DNA of 38,327 nt. Origin: Armatimonadota bacterium. GTDB taxonomy: Bacteria; Armatimonadota; Zipacnadia; UBA1398; JAKPQA01. Shown here one piece after another: positions 31,587 to 38,327 of the stretch (position 1 is its first letter; each line of letters starts with the position of its first letter). A model generated the notes under the pieces. It saw only the letters and a program-made list of their open reading frames with translations, was not told the DNA's origin and did not search any database. The translations under genes and the position numbers were made by a program. The stretch spans positions 1 to 38,327 of the forward strand of contig JAKPQA010000150.1 of the NCBI GenBank assembly GCA_029547025.1. The letters are read 5' to 3'.

Positions 31587-32834
31587 ATGCACGCAGTCCG
31601 CCCAGTGGTCTTTCACACGCTCGACGAGGCACGTCAGGCCATGGCCCATCTCGGCGCCGACGGCCGCCGGATCGAACTGATGGCCGCCAAGTCCGTTCAC
31701 CGCTGCCTCTACATCCCCGACCTCCCCGTCCGCGCCGCGGTCATCCTCAAGCAGGAGATGCTGGCCAAGGGCGGCGAGGCCGTGCTCCCCTGGGAAGCCC
31801 TGTGCCTCCGGGGCGAGAGGACGGCCGTCCTTCTCTGTGGCACGCTCCGCCAGTACGCCAACGTCTGCCTGACACTGCGCGACCAGCCCTTCGGCTTGCC
31901 CGAGCTGGCGGTCCGGATCGAGGCGTGCCTGCACCGGGGCGCCGGTGATGGGGCCCCACGGGCACTGCGGATCGGCAACGCCGCATGGCCCCTCGGTCGG
32001 CGCACCTATGTCATGGGCATCGTCAACATGACCCCGGACTCCTTCTCGGGCGACGGCCTCGCGCCGGACGAACCGGCCGTCGCTCGCGCTGTGGCCCGGG
32101 CCCAGCAGATGTGCGCCGACGGCGCGGACATCATTGACGTGGGCGGCGAATCGACCCGCCCCGGCGCCGAGCCTGTCGATGCCGACGAGCAGACACGGCG
32201 CGTGGTCCCCCTGATCCGCGAACTGGCCGCTCTCGGCATTCCGGTGTCGGTCGACACCCGCAGCGCCCGGGTGGCCGAGGCCGCCATCGCCGTGGGTGCG
32301 GTTCTGGTCAACGACGTCACCGCGCTCACCGGCGACCCCGACATGCGTCGCGTCTGCGGCCAGGCCGGTGTCGCGGTCTGCCTCATGCACATGCGGGGCG
32401 ACCCGGTGAGCATGCAGGCGAATCCCACCTACGAAACGGACGTGGTGCTCGAGGTGGCCCAGTTCCTCGAGCGCCAGGTCGAGGTGGCGTGCGCCGCGGG
32501 GGTGGATCCCGGCGCGATTCTCGTCGACCCGGGCATCGGGTTCGGCAAGACGGTCGACCACAACCTCGAGCTACTGCAGCGTCTCGACGAACTCCGGACC
32601 CTCACCGCCCAGCCGGTGCTCGTGGGGACTTCGCGCAAGTCGGTCATCGGCCAGGTCCTCGGCCTGCCCGTGGACGACCGGCTCGAGGGAACCGCCGCCA
32701 CCGTGGCCTGCGCCATTGCTCGGGGCGCCGACATGGTGAGGGTGCACGATGTGAGGGAGATGACTCGGGTTTGCCGGATGACCGATGCAGTTCTTCGTCG
32801 CGAGGTGCGGATCGCATCATCCTCCAGGGGATGA
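31587..32834 (+). CDS. folP: Dihydropteroate synthase with N-terminal extension
   Basis: 415 residues from the ATG at 31587, with GGAGGAG directly upstream. The enzyme joins the pterin pyrophosphate with p-aminobenzoate in folate synthesis. The catalytic TIM barrel runs from about residue 145: VMGIVNMTPDSFSGDG, IIDVGGESTRPGA, the DPGIGFGKTVDHNLELL region, and GTSRKSVIG. The first ~130 residues are an extra domain absent from typical ~280-residue enzymes; it includes HRCLYIPDLPVRAAVILKQE and PWEALCLRGERTAVLLCG. Similar extended enzymes are known in other phyla. It overlaps folB by at least four bases. Confidence 0.94.
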   Translation: MHAVRPVVFHTLDEARQAMAHLGADGRRIELMAAKSVHRCLYIPDLPVRAAVILKQEMLAKGGEAVLPWEALCLRGERTAVLLCGTLRQYANVCLTLRDQPFGLPELAVRIEACLHRGAGDGAPRALRIGNAAWPLGRRTYVMGIVNMTPDSFSGDGLAPDEPAVARAVARAQQMCADGADIIDVGGESTRPGAEPVDADEQTRRVVPLIRELAALGIPVSVDTRSARVAEAAIAVGAVLVNDVTALTGDPDMRRVCGQAGVAVCLMHMRGDPVSMQANPTYETDVVLEVAQFLERQVEVACAAGVDPGAILVDPGIGFGKTVDHNLELLQRLDELRTLTAQPVLVGTSRKSVIGQVLGLPVDDRLEGTAATVACAIARGADMVRVHDVREMTRVCRMTDAVLRREVRIASSSRG

Positions 32835-33169
32835 TCTTCCGGGGCCACCACGGAGTCTCCGAGGCCGAACGGAGTCTGGTGCAGCGCTTCCGCGTCGACG
32901 TGGCCCTCGAGCTCGACCTGCAGCCCGCCGCCCGCGCCGACGATCTCAGCCGGGCGTGCGACTACTCCCGGGTGTTCGAGACCGTCCAGCACTTGGTCGA
33001 GAAACGGACCTTCCAGCTCCTCGAGACCCTCGCCGAGCGCATCGCCGAGGCCATCCTCGACGGCTTCCCCGCGGTCACCGCCCTGACGGTGGGTGTCTTC
33101 AAGCCGGATCCACCCATGCACGGCACATTCGAGAGAGTCGGGGTCGAGATATGCCGCACCCGGCCGTGA
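32771..33169 (+). CDS. folB: Dihydroneopterin aldolase
   Basis: The conserved protein begins at about 32810 (DRIILQGMIFRGHHGV), upstream of the only in-frame ATG (32831). The likeliest start is therefore the TTG at 32771, with GAGGGAG eleven bases before; this gives 132 residues and a 64-base overlap with folP. Starting at 32831 would remove the first strand. The family splits dihydroneopterin to the hydroxymethyl pterin. QRFRVDVALELDLQPAA, the ACDYSRVFETV segment, LLETLAERIAEAIL and the C-terminal VFKPDPP match it. Its stop lies inside the folK start region. Confidence 0.85.
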   Translation: MPDDRCSSSSRGADRIILQGMIFRGHHGVSEAERSLVQRFRVDVALELDLQPAARADDLSRACDYSRVFETVQHLVEKRTFQLLETLAERIAEAILDGFPAVTALTVGVFKPDPPMHGTFERVGVEICRTRP

Positions 33170-33759
33170 CTCGAGCCTACCTGGGCCTGGGCAGCAACCT
33201 GGGCGACCGGTTGGAGGCGCTCCGCCGGGCCGTCCGCGAACTCGCCACGACACCCGGCATCGTGGTTCGCCATGTGTCCAGCTGCTACGAGACGGCCCCG
33301 GTCGGCCCCGTGAACCAGGGGGACTTCCTCAACGCCGCCCTGGCGATCGATACCGATCTGTTGCCCGAGGAGCTTCTCGGTGCATGCAAGGCCATTGAGG
33401 CCCGCATGGGCCGCCAGGCCCGCCAGCGCTGGGGCCCGCGCGAGATCGACATCGACCTGCTGCTCTTCGGGAGTGTGACGCTCCAGGGCGGTAACCTGAT
33501 TCTCCCTCACCCGGAGATGACGCAGCGGGCCTTCGTGCTGGTCCCTCTGCTCGAGATCGCCCCCGGCCTCACCCTGCCCGACGGACGCCCCCTCCGTGCC
33601 CTACTGGCCAACCTCGGCGACGTCTCGGGCATCAGGAAGCGGGACGGAGACCTGAGCCCCGAGGCGCCTCCAGGGGTTCAGGCATCCGGGGCAGATGCGA
33701 CTGGCCCTGCGGGATCGGAGCGGGCACATGCCGCTGTTCCAGCTCGAGACGCGCAATGA
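33151..33759 (+). CDS. folK: 2-amino-4-hydroxy-6-hydroxymethyldihydropteridine pyrophosphokinase
   Basis: 202 residues from the ATG at 33151, which overlaps the end of folB by 19 bases. It activates the pterin for FolP. YLGLGSNLGDR, YETAPVGPVNQGDFLNA, RWGPREIDIDLLLFG and LPHPEMTQRAFVLVPLLEIAP are all standard. The known family ends around residue 160; the last ~40 residues here (rich in D, G, A, P) are an extension that overlaps the next gene by 32 bases. This forces translational coupling of folate synthesis with the platform-protein genes that follow. Confidence 0.94.
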   Translation: MPHPAVTRAYLGLGSNLGDRLEALRRAVRELATTPGIVVRHVSSCYETAPVGPVNQGDFLNAALAIDTDLLPEELLGACKAIEARMGRQARQRWGPREIDIDLLLFGSVTLQGGNLILPHPEMTQRAFVLVPLLEIAPGLTLPDGRPLRALLANLGDVSGIRKRDGDLSPEAPPGVQASGADATGPAGSERAHAAVPARDAQ

Positions 33760-34900
33760 AGCGGGCCAGGTACAGACCCGGAGGGTAGCGGCCGAGTCGC
33801 AGGTCGCCGCCGTCCGGATGCTGCGGGCCCGCGGCGAGTTCGTTGTCCGCGGCCAGCGCGTGACCCGCCGCCGGATGGGCGACCCGCTGCGTTCGCTCCG
33901 CGCCGCGGTGTGGCCCATTGGCCCGCGCGCCCTGGCCCTGCTCTTCGCCCAACTGGCCGACCTGATCCGCGCGGGCTTCAGCACCGCGAATGCCCTCGAA
34001 CACCTGGCCGGCCAGACCACCGAGCGCCGGCTGGCCTCCTTCTGCCGGGAGGCCGCCGCCGACGTGGCCCGAGGCATCCCGCTGTCCGAGGCCATGGCCC
34101 TTCGCCCCGATCTGTTCGAGTCCTGGGTGTCCGCCTCCGTCGCCGTCGGTGAACAGACCGGCCGACTCGATGTGATGGCCTCTCTGCTCGAGCAGGAGTT
34201 CCGCACGCAGACCCAGTTCGGCCGGCGGTTCACCGTGGCGGCCATCTACACCCGCGCCATCCTCGTCTTCGCCGTCTTGGCCGCCACCAGCCCCGCCGTC
34301 ATCCACGTGGGGCTCTCGGGCTGGCTCGTGAGCCTCGCCGAGATCGGTGGCCTCGCCTATGTGGGATGGAAGTTCCTGCACATCATCAGCCGGTTCGCCT
34401 GGCCGCGGGCCCTACTCGCTGGACTCAGCCGGTTCGTGCCCGTGTGCGGCTCCCTGCGCGGCAGCCTGTCCCGGTTGAGGGCGCAACGGGCCCTGCGGGA
34501 GCTCATCAGGGCCGGCATCGATCCCCCATCGGCCTTCGAGTTCGCCGCCCCTGTCTCCGGTGGCGGCAGCTCCGGGCGAGGGCTGCGCAGGGGGGCCGAC
34601 GTGCTCCGGGCCGGCGGCAGCTTCGGCAGAGCCTACCGCGCCACCGGCCTCTTCGGCCAACGCGAGGCCGGGCTCATGGAGACCGCCGAGGAGACTGGCG
34701 AGCTCGATAGCATGATCGACGAGACCGTCCAATCCCTCGAGGACTCGGCCGACCACGCGGCGCTGCGAGCCACCTACTGGGGCTGGGGCTTACTGATCCT
34801 GGTCTCCGTGGCGGTCACCGTCCTGGCCATCTACCTCGGCACGAGCGGGTACGTCAATGCGCTGCTGGAATGGTTCGATGACATGATGGAGGGGATCTAG
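33728..34900 (+). CDS. GspF/PilC-family inner-membrane platform protein 1
   Basis: 390 residues from the ATG at 33728, inside the end of folK, with GGAGCGGG before it. It has the N-terminal segment typical of the family (MPLFQLETRNEAGQVQTRR) and then two T2SSF domains. Each has the conserved helical motif, here IPLSEAMALRPDLFESWVS...GEQTGRLDVM and SFGRAYRATGLFGQ...EETGELDSM. Three membrane segments follow the usual pattern (about 185-215 and near the C-terminus). GspF/PilC anchors the ATPase and prepilins in type II secretion or type IV pili. No ATPase or prepilin gene is in this window. Confidence 0.85.
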   Translation: MPLFQLETRNEAGQVQTRRVAAESQVAAVRMLRARGEFVVRGQRVTRRRMGDPLRSLRAAVWPIGPRALALLFAQLADLIRAGFSTANALEHLAGQTTERRLASFCREAAADVARGIPLSEAMALRPDLFESWVSASVAVGEQTGRLDVMASLLEQEFRTQTQFGRRFTVAAIYTRAILVFAVLAATSPAVIHVGLSGWLVSLAEIGGLAYVGWKFLHIISRFAWPRALLAGLSRFVPVCGSLRGSLSRLRAQRALRELIRAGIDPPSAFEFAAPVSGGGSSGRGLRRGADVLRAGGSFGRAYRATGLFGQREAGLMETAEETGELDSMIDETVQSLEDSADHAALRATYWGWGLLILVSVAVTVLAIYLGTSGYVNALLEWFDDMMEGI

Positions 34901-34904
34901 CTCC

Positions 34905-36089
34905 GTGGGCGTGTACCGCGTGACGGTCCGGGATGCCGCGGGCGAGACCAGGGCCACCACGGTCCAGGCGGCCGACCCCACGGCGGCCGCGCGCGCCATG
35001 CAGGCCCGCGGGCTGTTCGTCTCACAGGTTGACCTGGCGCCTCGGGTAGCCACCGGCGACGCGGTGGGAGGGCTCCATGCCCGGGTCTTCCCGGTGTCGG
35101 CCGACGCGCTGGCCCTCTTCTTCCGGCACCTGGCCGCGCTGACCAAGGTCGGGCAGACGCCCGCCGCCGCCCTAACCTCGATGGCCTCTCGAATGACCGA
35201 TCGGCGCCTGGCCGCCTTCGCGAACCGCGCCTCCGCCCGGTGCGCCGACGGGGAGCCTCTGTCGGCCGCGGTGTGCCTCGAGCCCGTCCTGTTCCCTCAG
35301 TGGGTCGCCGCCATGGTGGCCGTTGCCGAGCAGAGCGGTCGGCCCAACGAGATCCTGGGGCACATCCGGTCCGAGCTGGACGACGAAGCGCGGCTGGCGG
35401 CGCGCTTCCGCCTGCCCCGGGTCTACCTCCGCGTCGCGGCCGCCCTCGCCGCACTACTGCTGAGCTCCGGAACACTAGTCAGCGGGGGCGTTCTGCCATG
35501 GCTCCGGGGGGTGCTCACCGTCTATCTCCCGGCGCTCGCAGTGCTCCAGGCCATGGTGTGGACCGGCAGAGCCTTCGTGCGTCATCCGTCCATGCGCGAT
35601 CTGCGGGAGTCGCTCATCGCCCTGGTGCCCGGCGCCGGCGCCCTCCAGCGCGAGAGAGGCCTCCTGCGGTTCGCCCGGTCCATCCGCGCGCTGAACCGGG
35701 CCGGACGAAGCGTACCGGAGGCATTCGCCCTGGCCGTGCCCGTCGCGGCACAACGGCCACTGGTCGCCGGCCTGGAACGGGGTGCCGCGGCGCTCATCCA
35801 AGGGGCGTCACTGGCTCAGGCCTTCCAGGCAACAGGACTCTTCGACGGTCACCTGGTCCGGCTCGTGGCCGAGGGCGAGCGCACCGGCAGGGTCGACCAG
35901 ATTGTCAGTGGGCTCTGCCAGGAGCAGGAACGTCGCGTCGCCACCGCGCAGCGGACGACCTTCTACGTGATCTGGGGCGCGCTCATAGCGCTCAGCCTGC
36001 TCGTGATCGGCGCCGGCGCCGTCGGCGGGCTCGTGTCGCTCATGGCGGGCCTCATGCGCAAGATCCTGGAGTTCATCAACACGTTCTGA
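34905..36089 (+). CDS. GspF/PilC-family inner-membrane platform protein 2
   Basis: 394 residues from a GTG start only four bases after the previous stop. N-terminal domain YRVTVRDAAGETRATTVQAA, then two T2SSF repeats: EPLSAAVCLEPVLFPQWVA...AEQSGRPNEI and ASLAQAFQATGLFDG...GERTGRVDQI. Membrane segments are seen at about 180-215 and at the C-terminus (ALIALSLLVIGAGAVGGLVSL). It is clearly related to, but strongly diverged from, its neighbours, so the copies are old. It presumably forms part of the same platform. Confidence 0.84.
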   Translation: MGVYRVTVRDAAGETRATTVQAADPTAAARAMQARGLFVSQVDLAPRVATGDAVGGLHARVFPVSADALALFFRHLAALTKVGQTPAAALTSMASRMTDRRLAAFANRASARCADGEPLSAAVCLEPVLFPQWVAAMVAVAEQSGRPNEILGHIRSELDDEARLAARFRLPRVYLRVAAALAALLLSSGTLVSGGVLPWLRGVLTVYLPALAVLQAMVWTGRAFVRHPSMRDLRESLIALVPGAGALQRERGLLRFARSIRALNRAGRSVPEAFALAVPVAAQRPLVAGLERGAAALIQGASLAQAFQATGLFDGHLVRLVAEGERTGRVDQIVSGLCQEQERRVATAQRTTFYVIWGALIALSLLVIGAGAVGGLVSLMAGLMRKILEFINTF

Positions 36090-36289
36090 CACGGAACCCA
36101 CAGCGCCAGGAGGCTCGTCCCGTTCCCCCCCAGGCCGGGCGTCCTCTCAGGCAACGATGGCCCGCGTTGGAGAGCGGAATGGCCCGGGCGCCGCTCGGCG
36201 CTTGCGTGGGCGGTCCCGAGGTGAGACCCTATGGCCCGGGCGGGCGCCCATGGCCCACCATGTGCCCACCATGCGCTGGAGGTGTCCCG

Positions 36290-37459
36290 ATGCCCCTGTT
36301 CCGCTATGTCGCGCGAACACAGGCGGGCGAGACCGTCCGGGGCAGACTGACCGCCGAGAGCGCCGAGGCCGCCTCGCGGACCCTCCACGCCCGGGGCCAG
36401 GCGCCCATCGCCGTGGCGCTCGAGACCGAGGCCGAAGCTCCGGTCGTCACCCACGCGCCGTTGCCCCGGCTGAGGGCGGCGGGCGGGCGCCTCTCCGGCG
36501 TGGCCCTTGCCCGTTGGCTTCGGGCGCTCGGGGCCTACCTGCTCGAGACCGGATCGGTCGACGATGCCCTGCGCCGGATGGCCGCCTCGGGCGCCGGCAG
36601 CTCCGGCTCGATGCGCGCCCTACAGGCCGCCGTGGCCCGGGGCAAGCCGCTCGCCGAAGCCATGGCCGAACAGCCCGCGCACTTCGACGCGCTGGCCGTC
36701 GAGCTGGTACGGGCCGGCGAACGCAGTCGGCGACTCGGGCCCGCATGCCTCGAGGCGGCCGAGGTACTCGAGAAGCATCGCCCCCTCACCTTCCGAGCCA
36801 TCGTGTTCGGATCCAACCTGTGGTCATACTTCACCATCTATCTACCGTGCACGCTGCTCATCGCGTTGGTAGCGCTTCTGCCGGTGGCCCTCGTGGCCGG
36901 GCTGGCCTGGCTGCTGCGGCTCGATCCGGTGCGGCGGTGGCATGGGCTGCGCTACAGCCTGCCCATACTGGGGCCTCTGTACCGCAGCACCTGCTTCTCG
37001 CGGTTCACCCAGGCCTTCGCTGCCTGCGCCGTGGTCGGCGTGCCACTGGCGACCAGCGTGGAGCTCTCCATCCGGCGCATGGGCGACCGCCAGGCCGAGG
37101 CCACGATCCTGCCGCGGCTGCGGAGCGTGGCGCATGGAATGAAGGTCTCGGAGGCCTTCCGGCTCGATCCCAGTTTCCCGCAGTGGGTGGTGAACGTGAT
37201 CCGGACGGCCGAGGAAACCGGCCGGATGGACCTGGCGGCGGCGAAACTCACGGACTACCTTCAGGATGACACCGAAGAGGCCGTCGACCGCAGCGTTGGA
37301 CTGCTCCTGTGGCTTCTGCCCGCACTGGTGGGGTTGGTCATACTGGCCCTGCTCCTGCTGGCCTATCTGGGCTACGCGGGGGCCATCGGCATCGACATGC
37401 CCGGGCCCGGTGAGGCATGGCGCAATCTGTGGAGCGGCCGCCGCGGGGCGGGGCCATAG
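36290..37459 (+). CDS. GspF/PilC-family inner-membrane platform protein 3
   Basis: 389 residues; GGAGGTGT lies before the ATG at 36290. It has MPLFRYVARTQAGETVRGR, the closest N-terminus to canonical GspF, then T2SSF repeats: KPLAEAMAEQPAHFDALAV...GERSRRLGPA and MKVSEAFRLDPSFPQWVVN...EETGRMDLA. A long hydrophobic stretch near 190-225 (LIALVALLPVALVAGLAWLL) and a C-terminal one (LPALVGLVILALLLLAYLG) complete the fold. A 200-base gap, with no gene I can see, separates it from copy 2. Confidence 0.86.
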   Translation: MPLFRYVARTQAGETVRGRLTAESAEAASRTLHARGQAPIAVALETEAEAPVVTHAPLPRLRAAGGRLSGVALARWLRALGAYLLETGSVDDALRRMAASGAGSSGSMRALQAAVARGKPLAEAMAEQPAHFDALAVELVRAGERSRRLGPACLEAAEVLEKHRPLTFRAIVFGSNLWSYFTIYLPCTLLIALVALLPVALVAGLAWLLRLDPVRRWHGLRYSLPILGPLYRSTCFSRFTQAFAACAVVGVPLATSVELSIRRMGDRQAEATILPRLRSVAHGMKVSEAFRLDPSFPQWVVNVIRTAEETGRMDLAAAKLTDYLQDDTEEAVDRSVGLLLWLLPALVGLVILALLLLAYLGYAGAIGIDMPGPGEAWRNLWSGRRGAGP

Positions 37460-37480
37460 GGCCAGGAGAGGGGACCACGG

Positions 37481-38327
37481 ATGCCGCAGTTCCGCTATGA
37501 GGCGCGCACGGCAGAGAACCAGTCGATCAGCGGCGTGATGCAGGCCGACGACGAACGCGCCGTCGTGGCCGAACTCGTGGCCATGGGGCACATGGTGACC
37601 GCCGTCAAGCGAGAGCGTGTCGCGGCCCTGATCTCGCCGCGAACCGGCGTCTTCGACCGTCTCTTCTTCCGCGCGCGCACCAAAGATCTCGCCTTCTTCT
37701 CCCGCCAGATGGCGCACCTCCTCGGCTCCGGCATGTCGGTGGGCGAGGCCCTGAACCTGCTCCAGAGCCGCGTCCGCAACAAGAAGCTGCGCACAGCGCT
37801 GATGCACATGGGGCAGCGCGTCCAGGACGGCGCCCCCCTGTCCGGCGAGATGCGCCAGTTCCCCACGCTGTTCCCCGAGAGCCTGGTCTCGATGGTCGAA
37901 GTGGGCGAGACCTCGGGCGACCTGGCGGGCATGTTCGAGCAGGCGGCCCGCTACCTCGACAACGAGCACAAGATCCGCAGCAAGATCTCGCTCTACACCT
38001 TCTACCCCAAAGCACTGCTCGTGTTCGCCCTCCTGATCAGCACGGTGCCCACGTTGTTCCTCGTCGGCACGGGAGAGTGGCTGGTCCAGGTTGCGGCGAT
38101 GGCCGCCCAAATCGGCATCCCTCTCGTGGTTCTCTGGGTCGCCTTCCGCATCGCCCTGGGGTATCCCACCATCGCCCTCGGCTACGATCGCTTGAAGCTC
38201 GCCATTCCGTGGTTGGGCGGCGTCGTCCGCAAGTTCTGCGGCGCCCGATTCTGCCGGTGCCTGGGCTACCTCTACCATGCCGGTGTGCCCATCGTCTCGG
38301 CGACCGACGTGGGCGCCAAGAGCTGCG
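37481..38327 (+). CDS. GspF/PilC-family inner-membrane platform protein 4 (cut by window end)
   Basis: At least 282 residues; the frame is open to the last base, so the gene is incomplete here. AGGAGAGG lies about ten bases before the ATG. MPQFRYEARTAENQSISG opens the N-terminal domain. DLAFFSRQMAHLLGSGMSVGEALNLL and APLSGEMRQFPTLFPESLVSMVEVGETSGDLAGMF form the first T2SSF repeat, which is the most canonical of the four. Two membrane segments follow (ALLVFALLISTVPTLFLVG and IGIPLVVLWVAFRIALG). The second repeat begins just before the cut (FCRCLGYLYHAGVPIV). Confidence 0.87.
   Translation, partial: MPQFRYEARTAENQSISGVMQADDERAVVAELVAMGHMVTAVKRERVAALISPRTGVFDRLFFRARTKDLAFFSRQMAHLLGSGMSVGEALNLLQSRVRNKKLRTALMHMGQRVQDGAPLSGEMRQFPTLFPESLVSMVEVGETSGDLAGMFEQAARYLDNEHKIRSKISLYTFYPKALLVFALLISTVPTLFLVGTGEWLVQVAAMAAQIGIPLVVLWVAFRIALGYPTIALGYDRLKLAIPWLGGVVRKFCGARFCRCLGYLYHAGVPIVSATDVGAKSC

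Noticed and set aside
35240-36289. Upstream extension of GspF copy 3 in the same frame
   Set aside because: It runs across copy 2 in another frame and is R/G/P-rich. The family start MPLFRY with a good ribosome site is at 36290.
1-38327. CRISPR arrays, insertion sequences, prophage or integrase genes
   Set aside because: No regularly spaced repeats, transposase, integrase or phage structural genes were seen on either strand.

Overview
This is a 38.3 kb stretch of a GC-rich bacterial chromosome. It is densely coded, with clear GGAG/GGAGG ribosome binding sites and frequent GTG or TTG starts. Signal peptides, Tat signals, an outer-membrane-type beta-barrel, an Lgt-like enzyme and type II secretion/type IV pilus platform proteins point to a diderm organism. 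The mix of Tat-secreted amidohydrolase and sugar isomerase, ECF sigma/zf-HC2 pairs, PocR kinase and multiple GspF proteins is reminiscent of Planctomycetota, Armatimonadota, Hydrogenedentota or related lineages. I cannot assign a phylum from this window. No insertion sequence, phage or CRISPR array is visible.

Left part (1-8084): a well-formed sigma70-type promoter (TTGGCA-17-TATACT) drives a giant fused BadF/BcrA-type activase with a 2-hydroxyacyl-CoA-dehydratase-like C-terminal region. It is followed by three arginine biosynthesis genes, argJ, argB and argD. Next (8123-14682) come a Tat-exported amidohydrolase, a Tat-exported sugar phosphate isomerase/epimerase-like protein, an exported M24-fold protein lacking most metal ligands, a PqqD-like/M50 membrane metalloprotease, a cyclic-nucleotide-binding protein and an aldose-epimerase-fold protein.

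Middle part (14872-24123): a membrane protein with two anti-sigma-type zinc fingers overlaps by 4 bases with the open frame of a large predicted outer-membrane beta-barrel. Then come a PfkB sugar kinase and, on the minus strand, a tRNA with anticodon CAU that has its own extended -10 promoter. A 485-base non-coding stretch with nested inverted repeats follows. A minus-strand operon then encodes an OYE-type flavin oxidoreductase, a HAD-like remnant, an Lgt-RDD fusion and an exported TPR protein.

Right part (24443-38327): an ECF sigma factor and its zf-HC2 anti-sigma partner are separated by a possible ECF promoter. They are followed by a membrane-anchored TPR protein with a cysteine-peptidase-like domain, an ABC-2 transporter pair, and a PocR-GAF histidine kinase without an adjacent response regulator. 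A tightly packed folate block (folP, folB, folK) then runs directly into at least four consecutive, divergent GspF/PilC-family inner-membrane platform genes, the last cut by the window end. That GspF array, coupled by overlap to folate genes, is the most unusual arrangement here. Other points of interest are the ligand-depleted M24 protein, the intramembrane protease beside a cNMP sensor, the double-zinc-finger/beta-barrel pair and the intergenic inverted repeat.
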